The notes under the pieces are model-generated. The model saw nothing but the letters and a program-made list of their open reading frames with translations, was not told where the DNA came from and did not search any database. From an uncultured Eubacteriales bacterium (GTDB taxonomy: Bacteria; Bacillota; Clostridia; Lachnospirales; CAG-274), in the NCBI GenBank assembly GCA_902496345.1, contig CABVAP010000051.1, positions 1 to 15,086 of the forward strand: 15,086 nt of DNA, given 5' to 3'. This document shows positions 6,963 through 13,535 of the stretch, in pieces; position 1 is the stretch's first letter; each line of letters begins with the position of its first letter. Both the position numbers and the translations under genes were made by a program.

Positions 6963-8204
6963 ATGGAAAAACGAGTTGTTGTTACTGGTATGGGTGCTAT
7001 TTCTCCTATTGGAAATAGCATTGAAGAATTTTGGAACAGCATTAAAGAGGGTAAATGTGGTATCGACTTTATTTCTAACTTTGACAATGAAGGTATGAAA
7101 GTTAAAGTTGCCGGTGAAGTTAAAAACTTTGACCCAACTCTTACTATTGATAAAAAAGAAGCTAAAAGAATGGACAAATATAGCCAATATGCCGTTGCTG
7201 CTGCAACAGAGGCTGTTGAAATGAGTAAACTTGACCTTGAACAACTTGACAAATCAAGATTCGGTGTTATGGTTGGCTCTGGTATCGGTGGTCTTGGTAC
7301 TATCGAAGAACAGGTTATCAAAATGAACGAAAAAGGACCTTCTAAAGTTGCTCCTTTATTTATCCCTATGGCTATTATAAATATGGCTGCCGGAAATATC
7401 GCTATTAAATTTGGTGCTAGAGGTACTTGTACTGCTACTGTTACTGCTTGTGCAACAAGTACAAACTGTATCGGTGAGGCTTTTAGAAATATTAAACACG
7501 GCTATTCTGATGTTATTTTAGCTGGTGGTGCAGAGGCTTCTGTTACTAAAATTGGTATTGCTGGTTTCTCATCTCTTAAAGCTCTTTCTACAAGCGAAGA
7601 CCCTAAAAGAGCGTCTATCCCTTTTGATGCTGAAAGACACGGTTTCGTTATGGGCGAGGGTGCCGGTGTACTTGTTCTTGAAGAACTTGAACACGCTTTA
7701 AAGAGAAATGCTCCTATCTATGCTGAAATCGTTGGTTATGGCTCTACTTGTGACGCTAATCACATCACTGCTCCTTTAGTTGACGGCGAAGGCGCTAGAC
7801 TTGCTATGCAAGCTGCTATGGAAGAGGGTGGCATTGATAAAAAAGACATCACTTACATCAATGCTCACGGTACTAGCACAAGTGCTAACGATAAAGCCGA
7901 AACTAGAGCTATTAAAGATTTATTCGGTGAACAAGCTTACGATATTCCTGTAACTTCTACTAAATCTATGACAGGTCACCTCCTTGGTGCAACAGGTGCT
8001 ATCGAAGCTATTGCCTCTATCGAAGCTCTTATCAATAACTTTGTTCCCCCTACTGTTGGTTACAAAGTTCCTGATGAGGGTCTTGACCTTAACTATGTTC
8101 CTGACAAAGGTATCGAAAAAGAAATGAAATGTGCTTTATCTAATACTTTAGGTTTTGGTGGACACAACGCAGTTCTTTGTATTAAAAAGTGGGAGGGTAA
8201 ATAA
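6963..8204 (+). CDS. fabF: Beta-ketoacyl-ACP synthase II (FabF)
   Basis: Elongates acyl-ACP with malonyl-ACP. It has 413 residues. The condensing-enzyme triad is Cys163 in TACATS, His302 in NAHGTSTSAND and His339 in SMTGHLLGATG. The N-terminus MEKRVVVTGMGAISPIG and the late NTLGFGGHNA motif are typical. An ATG at 6930 is in frame, but GGAGG (6948-6952) points to the ATG at 6963, which also gives the normal N-terminus. Its stop shares one base with the accB start. FabF is the only elongating condensing enzyme in the cluster, so it presumably handles all chain lengths; in clostridia it has also been linked to unsaturated acid synthesis, which cannot be judged here. Confidence 0.96.
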   Translation: MEKRVVVTGMGAISPIGNSIEEFWNSIKEGKCGIDFISNFDNEGMKVKVAGEVKNFDPTLTIDKKEAKRMDKYSQYAVAAATEAVEMSKLDLEQLDKSRFGVMVGSGIGGLGTIEEQVIKMNEKGPSKVAPLFIPMAIINMAAGNIAIKFGARGTCTATVTACATSTNCIGEAFRNIKHGYSDVILAGGAEASVTKIGIAGFSSLKALSTSEDPKRASIPFDAERHGFVMGEGAGVLVLEELEHALKRNAPIYAEIVGYGSTCDANHITAPLVDGEGARLAMQAAMEEGGIDKKDITYINAHGTSTSANDKAETRAIKDLFGEQAYDIPVTSTKSMTGHLLGATGAIEAIASIEALINNFVPPTVGYKVPDEGLDLNYVPDKGIEKEMKCALSNTLGFGGHNAVLCIKKWEGK

Positions 8205-8692
8205 TGGATTACAATAACGTAAAAGAGCTTATTGGAATTATCAACAATTCTGCTTTAGCTGATTTTGAATATAAACAAGGTGATTTTTACGTAAGAATGA
8301 GCAAAAACGCTGGCAACACAGCTGGCTCTAACGCTACAGCTAGCCAATCCGTTGCACCTAGCCCTGTACAAGCCCAGCAAACTCAACAGGCTATTATCCC
8401 TACTGAAATTTCTGAACCTATTACCCTTATGCCTCAAGAAAAAGTTGAAGTTAAAGAGGGTAATCTTGTTAAAGCTCCTATCGTTGGTACTTTTTATCAA
8501 AGCAGTAACCCTGACAAACCTGCTATCGTTAAAGTTGGCGACAAAGTTAAAGAAGGTGACCTCCTTTGTATAATTGAGGCTATGAAAATTATGAACGAAA
8601 TTAAAAGTCCTTACACTGGCGAAGTTGCTGAAATCCTTGTTTCAAACGAAGATATGGTTGAATATGACCAGCCTTTATTTAGAATAGTTTAA
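8204..8692 (+). CDS. accB: Biotin carboxyl carrier protein of acetyl-CoA carboxylase
   Basis: Carries carboxybiotin between AccC and the AccA/AccD carboxyltransferase. It has 162 residues in three parts: a short N-terminal segment (1-35), a flexible linker rich in Ala, Gln, Ser and Pro (about 36-75), and a C-terminal biotinyl domain (85-162). The biotin attachment site is Lys128 in EAMKIMNEI, with the paired glycine turns (SPYTGEV) of the barrel. The ATG shares a base with the fabF stop (TAATG at 8202-8206), and GGGAGGG in the fabF end serves as ribosome site. It is followed by the structured 333-base gap before fabZ. Confidence 0.95.
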   Translation: MDYNNVKELIGIINNSALADFEYKQGDFYVRMSKNAGNTAGSNATASQSVAPSPVQAQQTQQAIIPTEISEPITLMPQEKVEVKEGNLVKAPIVGTFYQSSNPDKPAIVKVGDKVKEGDLLCIIEAMKIMNEIKSPYTGEVAEILVSNEDMVEYDQPLFRIV

Positions 8693-8773
8693 TTAACTGA
8701 TTGACCACCACCTTTTAGGTGGTGGATATTGGCTGTCGAATCTCTCGACAGCCTTTCAAAATTAATCAGTTAA
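8693..8773 (+). other. Branched RNA structure after accB (closing stem plus two hairpins)
   Basis: TTAACTGATT (8693-8702) and AATCAGTTAA (8764-8773) form a perfect 10-bp closing stem, extendable inward by one G-T and one A-T pair. Inside are two perfect hairpins: CCACCACC/GGTGGTGG (8705-8712, 8718-8725) and GGCTGTCGA/TCGACAGCC (8731-8739, 8745-8753). The layout is a three-way junction. The second hairpin is followed by TTTC, so it might end transcription partially. The structure begins one base after the accB stop codon. Confidence 0.65.
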
Positions 8774-8818
8774 ATATATTTTCCGACAGTATTCGGATTT
8801 TATATTTAGCTGATTAAT
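8761..8818 (+). other. Long hairpin competing with the branched structure
   Basis: ATTAATCAG (8761-8769) pairs with CTGATTAAT (8810-8818), then one G-T pair, then TAAATATA (8771-8778) with TATATTTA (8801-8808). After a 3x3 T internal loop, TCCGA pairs with TCGGA (8782-8786, 8793-8797) around the loop CAGTAT. Its 5' arm includes 8764-8773, the 3' arm of the branched structure, so the two folds cannot coexist. No T-run follows, so it is not itself a normal terminator. Confidence 0.6.
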
Positions 8819-8857
8819 AAAAAAAGCAACAAAAACGCATATAACCACTAATAAAAC

Positions 8858-8886
8858 TTGATTTTAATTCTAATTTGAATTATAAT
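8858..8886 (+). promoter_or_regulatory. Internal promoter for fabZ-accC-accD-accA
   Basis: TTGATT (8858-8863), 17 bases, TATAAT (8881-8886, perfect -10). The predicted start, near 8893, leaves a leader of about 133 bases before fabZ. No TTTGA-N3-TCAAA dyad overlaps it, so it may be outside FabT control, unlike the operon's first promoter. Confidence 0.6.
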
Positions 8887-8917
8887 GATAGTTAGGTGTT
8901 TTACGCTTTTTATTATT

Positions 8918-9006
8918 TAACCGACAAACAAGGCTTTTGAACGTTATCGGTTATTAAATTATTTTTATTTTAAAATTTTATGAATTTAAGCCAACTAGAC
9001 GGCTTA
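8918..9006 (+). other. Two small stems in the fabZ leader
   Basis: TAACCGA (8918-8924) pairs with TCGGTTA (8947-8953), and TAAGCC (8987-8992) pairs with GGCTTA (9001-9006). The second ends two bases before the AAAGGA ribosome site of fabZ (9009-9014), so it could affect access to it. Both are short, and their significance is uncertain. With the two structures and the promoter upstream, they account for most of the 8693-9025 gap. Confidence 0.35.
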
Positions 9007-9025
9007 TGAAAGGAAATATACTATT

Positions 9026-9448
9026 ATGATGGATATTAAAGAAATTATGTCTATAATCCCACATAGACACCCTTTTTTACTTATTGACAGAGTTCTCGAT
9101 ATGGAACCTGGTAAAAAAATTACTGCTATTAAAAACGTTACTATGAATGAACCTTTCTTCCAAGGACATTTCCCTTCTCAACCTGTTATGCCGGGCGTTT
9201 TAATCGTTGAGGCTATGGCTCAGGCCGGCGCAGTTATTTTACTTTCTCTTGAACAATTTAAGGGAAAAATCGCTTACTTTGGTGCTATTAACAAAGCTAA
9301 ATTTAGAGGTATGGTTACACCTGGCGATACTTTACGCATTGAAGTTGAAATAACTAAAATCCGTAGCTCTGCCGGTATCGGTATGGGTATCGCTTATGTT
9401 GGTGATAAAAAAGTTGCTGAGGGCGAACTTACTTTTATGATTCAATAA
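9026..9448 (+). CDS. fabZ: 3-hydroxyacyl-ACP dehydratase (FabZ)
   Basis: Removes water from 3-hydroxyacyl-ACP to give trans-2-enoyl-ACP. A single hot-dog domain of 140 residues. Catalytic His48 lies in FQGHFPSQPVMPGV and Glu62 in IVEAMAQAG. The N-terminus DIKEIMSIIPHRHPFLLIDRV is classic. Two ATG codons stand in tandem (9026 and 9029); AAAGGA at 9009-9014 favours the first by spacing. It lies between accB and accC, as in streptococcal and clostridial FASII clusters. No FabA- or FabN-like isomerase features can be separated from ordinary FabZ by eye, so dehydratase function alone is claimed. Confidence 0.95.
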   Translation: MMDIKEIMSIIPHRHPFLLIDRVLDMEPGKKITAIKNVTMNEPFFQGHFPSQPVMPGVLIVEAMAQAGAVILLSLEQFKGKIAYFGAINKAKFRGMVTPGDTLRIEVEITKIRSSAGIGMGIAYVGDKKVAEGELTFMIQ

Positions 9449-9464
9449 TTGACTACCTTATTTG

Positions 9465-9525
9465 GGCTGACATAAAAATAATCAGCCTTATGAAAAAATT
9501 ATTGATTTTTTGAAAATATATTTTC
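9465..9525 (+). other. Hairpins and palindrome in the fabZ-accC gap
   Basis: GGCTGA (9465-9470) pairs with TCAGCC (9482-9487). AAAAAAT (9493-9499) pairs with ATTTTTT (9505-9511). GAAAATATATTTTC (9512-9525) is a perfect palindrome. Together they could make a weak terminator or processing site ahead of accC. The 12-mer AAATATATTTTC at 9514-9525 also occurs at 8772-8783 in the accB-fabZ hairpin, and both are followed at or soon after by CGGATT. Confidence 0.4.
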
Positions 9526-9559
9526 GGATTATTTAAAAATTGATTGAGGTGACTTGCCT

Positions 9560-10912
9560 ATGTTTAATAAAATATTAATCGCCAACAGAGGTGAAATCGC
9601 TGTTAGAATTATCCGTGCTTGTCGTGAACTTGGTATAGCTACTGTTGCCGTTTTCTCTGAAGCTGACAGAGATGCTCTCCATACACAACTTGCTGATGAG
9701 GCTATTTGTATTGGACCTGCTAAAAGCTCCGGTAGTTATCTTAATATGGCTAACATAATAAGTGCTGCTTGTCTTACTAACGCACAAGCTATTCACCCTG
9801 GTTTTGGTTTCTTATCTGAAAACAGCGTATTCGCTTCTATGTGCGAAGAATGTAACATAAAATTTATCGGTCCTGACGCTAAAACTATTGACCTTATGGG
9901 TAACAAATCTAACGCTAGAAAACTTATGATTGAGGCTGGTGTTCCTGTAACTCCCGGTAGTGACGGAGTTATTGAATCTTTTGAAAAGGCTAAAGAGTTT
10001 GCTGAAAAATTTGGTTATCCTGTTATGATTAAAGCGTCTTCTGGTGGTGGCGGTAAAGGTATCAGAATAGTTCGTGAGCCGGAAGAACTTGAGGAAAGTT
10101 TTAATACTGCTAAAAATGAGGCTAGAGTTAATTTCGGCGATGACAGCGTTTATATGGAAAAACTTATCGAAAACGCTAGACATATCGAAGTTCAAATTCT
10201 TGCTGATGAATATGGAAATGTTGTTCATCTTGGTGAAAGAGATTGCTCAATGCAAAGAAGAAATCAAAAGGTACTTGAAGAGTCACCTTCTATTGCTATC
10301 GATGAGGAAACTAGAAAAGGTCTCGGTGAGGCTGCTGTTAAAGCTGCTAAAGCTGCTAACTACAAAAATGCCGGTACTATCGAATTCCTTTATTCGCAAG
10401 ACGGTCAATATTATTTTATGGAAATGAACACACGTATTCAAGTTGAACACCCTGTTACTGAAATGGTCACTGATATTGACCTTATCAAAGAACAGCTTAA
10501 AATTGCGTCCGGTGAAATACTTTCTTTTGAACAAAAAGACGTTAATATCTCTGGTCACGCCATTGAATGTAGAATCAACGCTGAAGACCCTGAAAATAAT
10601 TTCGCACCTTCTCCAGGTAAAATAAGTTACTTACTTATGCCAGGTGGTGGAAACGGTCTTAGAATTGACAGTGCTGTTTATGCGGGGTATACTATACCCC
10701 CTTACTATGACTCTATGATTGCTAAAGTTATAACTAAAGGCAAAACTAGAGATGAGGCTATTGCTAAAATGAAAAGAGCTTTAGGCGAATTTGTTATTGA
10801 GGGTATAAAAACAAATATTGATTTTCAACTTGAATTACTTGACAATGAAATGTACCGAAAAGGTGATTTTAATACATCTTTTATTACTAAATTACTTGAA
10901 GAAAACAAATAA
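9560..10912 (+). CDS. accC: Biotin carboxylase subunit of acetyl-CoA carboxylase
   Basis: Uses ATP and bicarbonate to carboxylate the biotin on AccB. It has 450 residues. The N-terminal domain begins MFNKILIANRGEIAVRIIRA. The ATP-grasp domain carries Lys116, Lys158, the glycine loop SSGGGGKGIR (160-169) and EMNTRIQVEHPVTE (288-301), which holds the metal and catalytic residues Glu288, Asn290 and Arg292. Arg338 in IECRINAEDP belongs to the C-terminal domain. Positions agree closely with the E. coli enzyme. GAGGTGA (9546-9552) lies seven bases before the ATG at 9560, so a TTG two codons upstream at 9554 was rejected. A gap of 22 bases leads to accD. Confidence 0.97.
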   Translation: MFNKILIANRGEIAVRIIRACRELGIATVAVFSEADRDALHTQLADEAICIGPAKSSGSYLNMANIISAACLTNAQAIHPGFGFLSENSVFASMCEECNIKFIGPDAKTIDLMGNKSNARKLMIEAGVPVTPGSDGVIESFEKAKEFAEKFGYPVMIKASSGGGGKGIRIVREPEELEESFNTAKNEARVNFGDDSVYMEKLIENARHIEVQILADEYGNVVHLGERDCSMQRRNQKVLEESPSIAIDEETRKGLGEAAVKAAKAANYKNAGTIEFLYSQDGQYYFMEMNTRIQVEHPVTEMVTDIDLIKEQLKIASGEILSFEQKDVNISGHAIECRINAEDPENNFAPSPGKISYLLMPGGGNGLRIDSAVYAGYTIPPYYDSMIAKVITKGKTRDEAIAKMKRALGEFVIEGIKTNIDFQLELLDNEMYRKGDFNTSFITKLLEENK

Positions 10913-10934
10913 ATTTGGATAGGGTGGTGAGTCG

Positions 10935-11819
10935 GTGAATTTATTTAAAAAGAAACAATATGCTGCTATTAACGTTCAAAGCACAAGTTCTGAAAATAAA
11001 AATGCTTTTGCTAACACTAATCAACCTTCTATACCTGACGGTATGTGGGTTAAATGTCCAAGTTGTGGTGGAACTATATACAAAAAAGAAATTGGAAAGT
11101 TTAGAGTTTGCCCTGAGTGTGGTGGATATTTTCGCCTTAAAGCCAGATGTCGAGTTGATTTTATTGCCGATGAAGAAACTTTTGTTGAATTTAACTCTGC
11201 TATGACTGCTAAAAATCCTCTTAATTATCCTAACTATGAAGAAAAAATTCAGAAAATGCAGGAGAAAACAGGTATTAAAGACGCTGTTATTACCGGTAAA
11301 TGCAAAATAGGCGGTAATGACGCTGTTCTATGCGTTATGGATTCCGGTTTCATTATGGGTAGTATGGGTTCTGTTGTTGGTGAAAAAATTACTAGGGCTT
11401 TTGAATACGCAACCGAAAACAGTTTACCTATTGTTATCTTTACTGCTTCCGGTGGTGCTAGAATGCAAGAGGGAATTGTTTCTCTTATGCAAATGGCTAA
11501 AGTTAGTGCTGCTGCCTCAAGACACTCTGAAAAAGGTCTTTTATACGTTACTGTATTGACAGACCCTACTACAGGTGGTGTTACGGCTAGTTTCGCTATG
11601 CTTGGTGACATTATACTATCTGAGCCAAAGGCTCTTATCGGTTTCGCCGGTAGACGTGTTATCGAACAGACTATTAAACAAAAGCTCCCTGATGAGTTCC
11701 AAACAGCTGAATTTTTACTTGAACACGGTTTTGTCGATAAAATCGTTGACAGGGAAGATTTGAAAGATGTTATATCTAAAATTATTGATATTCATTGTGG
11801 GAAGGGGTGTGAAAGTTAA
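10935..11819 (+). CDS. accD: Acetyl-CoA carboxylase carboxyltransferase beta subunit
   Basis: With AccA, transfers the carboxyl group from carboxybiotin to acetyl-CoA, giving malonyl-CoA. It has 294 residues. A Cys4 zinc ribbon lies near the N-terminus, with Cys41, Cys44, Cys59 and Cys62 (CPSCGG and CPECGG). The crotonase-like carboxyltransferase domain follows, with TASGGARMQEG (170-180) and DPTTGGVTASF. The start is GTG, preceded by GGTGG at 10922-10927; no ATG is better placed, and the N-terminal extension of about 36 residues before the zinc ribbon is polar and variable. The stop codon shares one base with the accA start (TAATG at 11817-11821), which would help equal production of the two subunits. 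Confidence 0.96.
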   Translation: MNLFKKKQYAAINVQSTSSENKNAFANTNQPSIPDGMWVKCPSCGGTIYKKEIGKFRVCPECGGYFRLKARCRVDFIADEETFVEFNSAMTAKNPLNYPNYEEKIQKMQEKTGIKDAVITGKCKIGGNDAVLCVMDSGFIMGSMGSVVGEKITRAFEYATENSLPIVIFTASGGARMQEGIVSLMQMAKVSAAASRHSEKGLLYVTVLTDPTTGGVTASFAMLGDIILSEPKALIGFAGRRVIEQTIKQKLPDEFQTAEFLLEHGFVDKIVDREDLKDVISKIIDIHCGKGCES

Positions 11820-12613
11820 TGGACGCTTTTGACATTGTTAAAATAGCTAGAAAAACTTCAAGACCTTCTGCTCTTGAATATATTAATTATATCTTTGATG
11901 ATTTTATCGAATTACACGGTGATAGGGCTTTTCGTGATGACAAAGCTATCGTTGGTGGCATCGCTACACTTGACGGTATGCCTTGTACTGTTATTGGTAT
12001 ACAAAAAGGTCACACCATTGAGGAAAATATTGAAAGAAACTTCGGTTCTCCTCACCCAGAGGGATACCGAAAGGCTTTACGCCTTATGAAACAGGCTGAA
12101 AAGTTTAACAGACCTATCATTAACTTTATAAATACTGCCGGTGCTTTCTGTGGAGTTGGTGCAGAAGAAAGAGGTCAGGGCGAAGCTATCGCCAGAAATC
12201 TCTTTGAAATGAGTAACCTTAAAGTTCCCTCTATTTCTATTATTATTGGTGAGGGGGGGAGCGGTGGTGCTTTGGCTCTTGCCGTTACTGACAAAGTTTG
12301 GATACTTCAAAATTCTATGTACTCTATACTCTCTCCTGAGGGTTTTGCCAGTATACTCTGGAAAGATTCTTCTAAAAGTAAAGAGGCTGCTGAAATTATG
12401 AAAATTACGGCTGATGATTTGCTTGAACTTAATATCGTTGATGATATTATCTCTGAGGCAGACGGCGGCGCTCAAAATGATTTCGAATTTACAGCAGACG
12501 AAATAAAAGTTAAACTCTTGAAAGTTCTTGATGAACTCAAGAAAAAAGACGTTGATGAACTTCTTCAAGAAAGATATGAGAGATTTAGAAAATTTGGGGA
12601 GTTTAACGAATAA
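11819..12613 (+). CDS. accA: Acetyl-CoA carboxylase carboxyltransferase alpha subunit
   Basis: Partner of AccD in the carboxyltransferase. It has 264 residues, close to streptococcal AccA and shorter than the E. coli form, which has a longer N-terminal helical part. Typical motifs are ELHGDRAFRDDKAIVGG, NFGSPHPEGYRKALRLM, NTAGAFCGVGAEERGQGEAI and the oxyanion-forming loop GEGGSGGALALAVTD. The ribosome site is the purine-rich GGGAAGGGG at about 11800-11807 inside accD. It is the last gene of the operon and is followed by a strong terminator 24 bases on. Confidence 0.96.
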   Translation: MDAFDIVKIARKTSRPSALEYINYIFDDFIELHGDRAFRDDKAIVGGIATLDGMPCTVIGIQKGHTIEENIERNFGSPHPEGYRKALRLMKQAEKFNRPIINFINTAGAFCGVGAEERGQGEAIARNLFEMSNLKVPSISIIIGEGGSGGALALAVTDKVWILQNSMYSILSPEGFASILWKDSSKSKEAAEIMKITADDLLELNIVDDIISEADGGAQNDFEFTADEIKVKLLKVLDELKKKDVDELLQERYERFRKFGEFNE

Positions 12614-12637
12614 AATTTTAAATGATAAAGTGATATT

Positions 12638-12672
12638 AAAAAGACCTTGGGATTTTTCTTGAGGTCTTTTTG
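12638..12672 (+). terminator. Terminator of the fab-acc operon
   Basis: AAAAAGACCT (12638-12647) pairs with AGGTCTTTTT (12662-12671), and the stem can continue inward through wobble pairs. The 3' arm ends in five T bases. It lies 24 bases after the accA stop. A near copy stands at 12823-12854. Confidence 0.85.
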
Positions 12673-12730
12673 TGTTGTCTGAAAGGAATTAGGAGTTTTA
12701 AATGTGATATAACAAAAATAAATTTTTGCC

Positions 12731-12766
12731 GTGGGTTAAAATTTTTATGTTTGTGGGTTAAAATTT
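12731..12766. repeat. Two 14-bp direct repeats, 22-bp period
   Basis: GTGGGTTAAAATTT occurs at 12731-12744 and again at 12753-12766. The 22-base period equals about two helical turns. A weaker echo (ATAAAATTTGGGG) follows near 12799-12811. They lie between the two terminators in a gap with no gene. They may be a decayed repeat or a protein site. Confidence 0.45.
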
Positions 12767-12822
12767 GTGATAATTTTTTTTTGAAAAAGAGAGTTTGATA
12801 AAATTTGGGGTTATGATATAAT

Positions 12823-12854
12823 AAAAGACCTTGGGATTTTTCTCAAGGTCTTTT
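12823..12854. terminator. Bidirectional terminator, mainly for the divIVA-queH-rluA unit
   Basis: AAAAGACCTTG (12823-12833) pairs with CAAGGTCTTTT (12844-12854); three more pairs close a TTTT loop. Both strands end in T-runs, so it can stop the minus-strand unit and back up the operon terminator. Its right arm includes the last three codons and most of the stop of the rluA-like gene. Confidence 0.8.
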
Positions 12855-13535
12855 GCTAAAGATATTAAATGGATATGTTTCCGGTAAAGCAATCGTATAT
12901 TTTTCAATTTTGTGCGTTGTTGGGTTCTTGAACTCTATAGATGTCGAATATAACGCTATTTTTGTAAAGCCCCCTCTATGCTTAAAAGACTTATTATATT
13001 TTGTATCGCCCCAAAGAGGAAAGCCGTTATTTGACATTTGTAATCTTATCTGATGATGTCTACCTGTTTTTAAATCAATTTCTACAAGTGACAATAAATC
13101 ATCTTTGGTATCTGGAGATTTTGCAGTTTCTATCACTGAATAAGTAAGTTCAGCCATTTTTGCCCCTCGCATATTTTTATTTACTATCTTTGATAAATTT
13201 AGTCGTTCGTTCTTTATCATATAGTCAACTAGTGTCTTTGGGGTGTCTTTTGGTTCGCCACAGACAACGGCTGTATATTTTTTCTTGAACGTTTTATTTT
13301 GAACTTGCTCTGACAGACAAGCACACGATTGTTTATTCTTCGCAAAAACCATTATTCCACCTACAGGGCGGTCCAATCTATGCACAAGATATACTTCGGA
13401 ATTTGTTTGATTTGCAAGCATTGTTAGCATATCTTCGCTATTCGTCTTATCTGACTGCACAGGTACTCCCTGTGGTTTATTTGCCACTATTATATTTCTA
13501 TCTTCAAATATAATCTCTAAATTGCTATTTTCCAT
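12843..13535 (-). CDS. RluA-family pseudouridine synthase
   Basis: Converts uridine to pseudouridine in rRNA or tRNA; the exact target cannot be told. It has 230 residues and consists of the catalytic domain only, with no S4 domain in front. The family motif HRLDRPVGG holds the catalytic Asp at 55. Later motifs are KKYTAVVCG (85-93), LKTGRHHQIRLQ (155-166) and LWGDTKY (174-180). The second motif has His where GRTHQIR is more usual. The start overlaps the end of queH by 11 bases. It is the last gene of a minus-strand unit, and its 3' end runs into the terminator hairpin. Confidence 0.9.
   Translation of the reverse strand: MENSNLEIIFEDRNIIVANKPQGVPVQSDKTNSEDMLTMLANQTNSEVYLVHRLDRPVGGIMVFAKNKQSCACLSEQVQNKTFKKKYTAVVCGEPKDTPKTLVDYMIKNERLNLSKIVNKNMRGAKMAELTYSVIETAKSPDTKDDLLSLVEIDLKTGRHHQIRLQMSNNGFPLWGDTKYNKSFKHRGGFTKIALYSTSIEFKNPTTHKIEKYTIALPETYPFNIFSKRP

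Noticed and set aside
8693..8818. Structured accB-fabZ gap as a mobile element (MITE)
   Set aside because: No target-site duplication is seen and no second full copy is present in the window; only a 12-mer recurs at 9514-9525. A genome search could reopen this.
8980..9009. Nine-codon open frame (MNLSQLDGL) ending at the fabZ ribosome site, possible leader peptide
   Set aside because: No Shine-Dalgarno site precedes it and there is no run of regulatory codons; chance is likely in this AT-rich leader.
12077..12568. Long open frame antisense to accA (also others antisense to fabF, accC and accD)
   Set aside because: They mirror a strongly conserved coding frame, have no ribosome sites and show low-complexity composition, as expected for shadows of biased codon use.
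12731..12766. Direct repeats as a small CRISPR array
   Set aside because: Only two 14-bp copies with an 8-base spacer; no repeats or spacers of CRISPR size and no cas genes.
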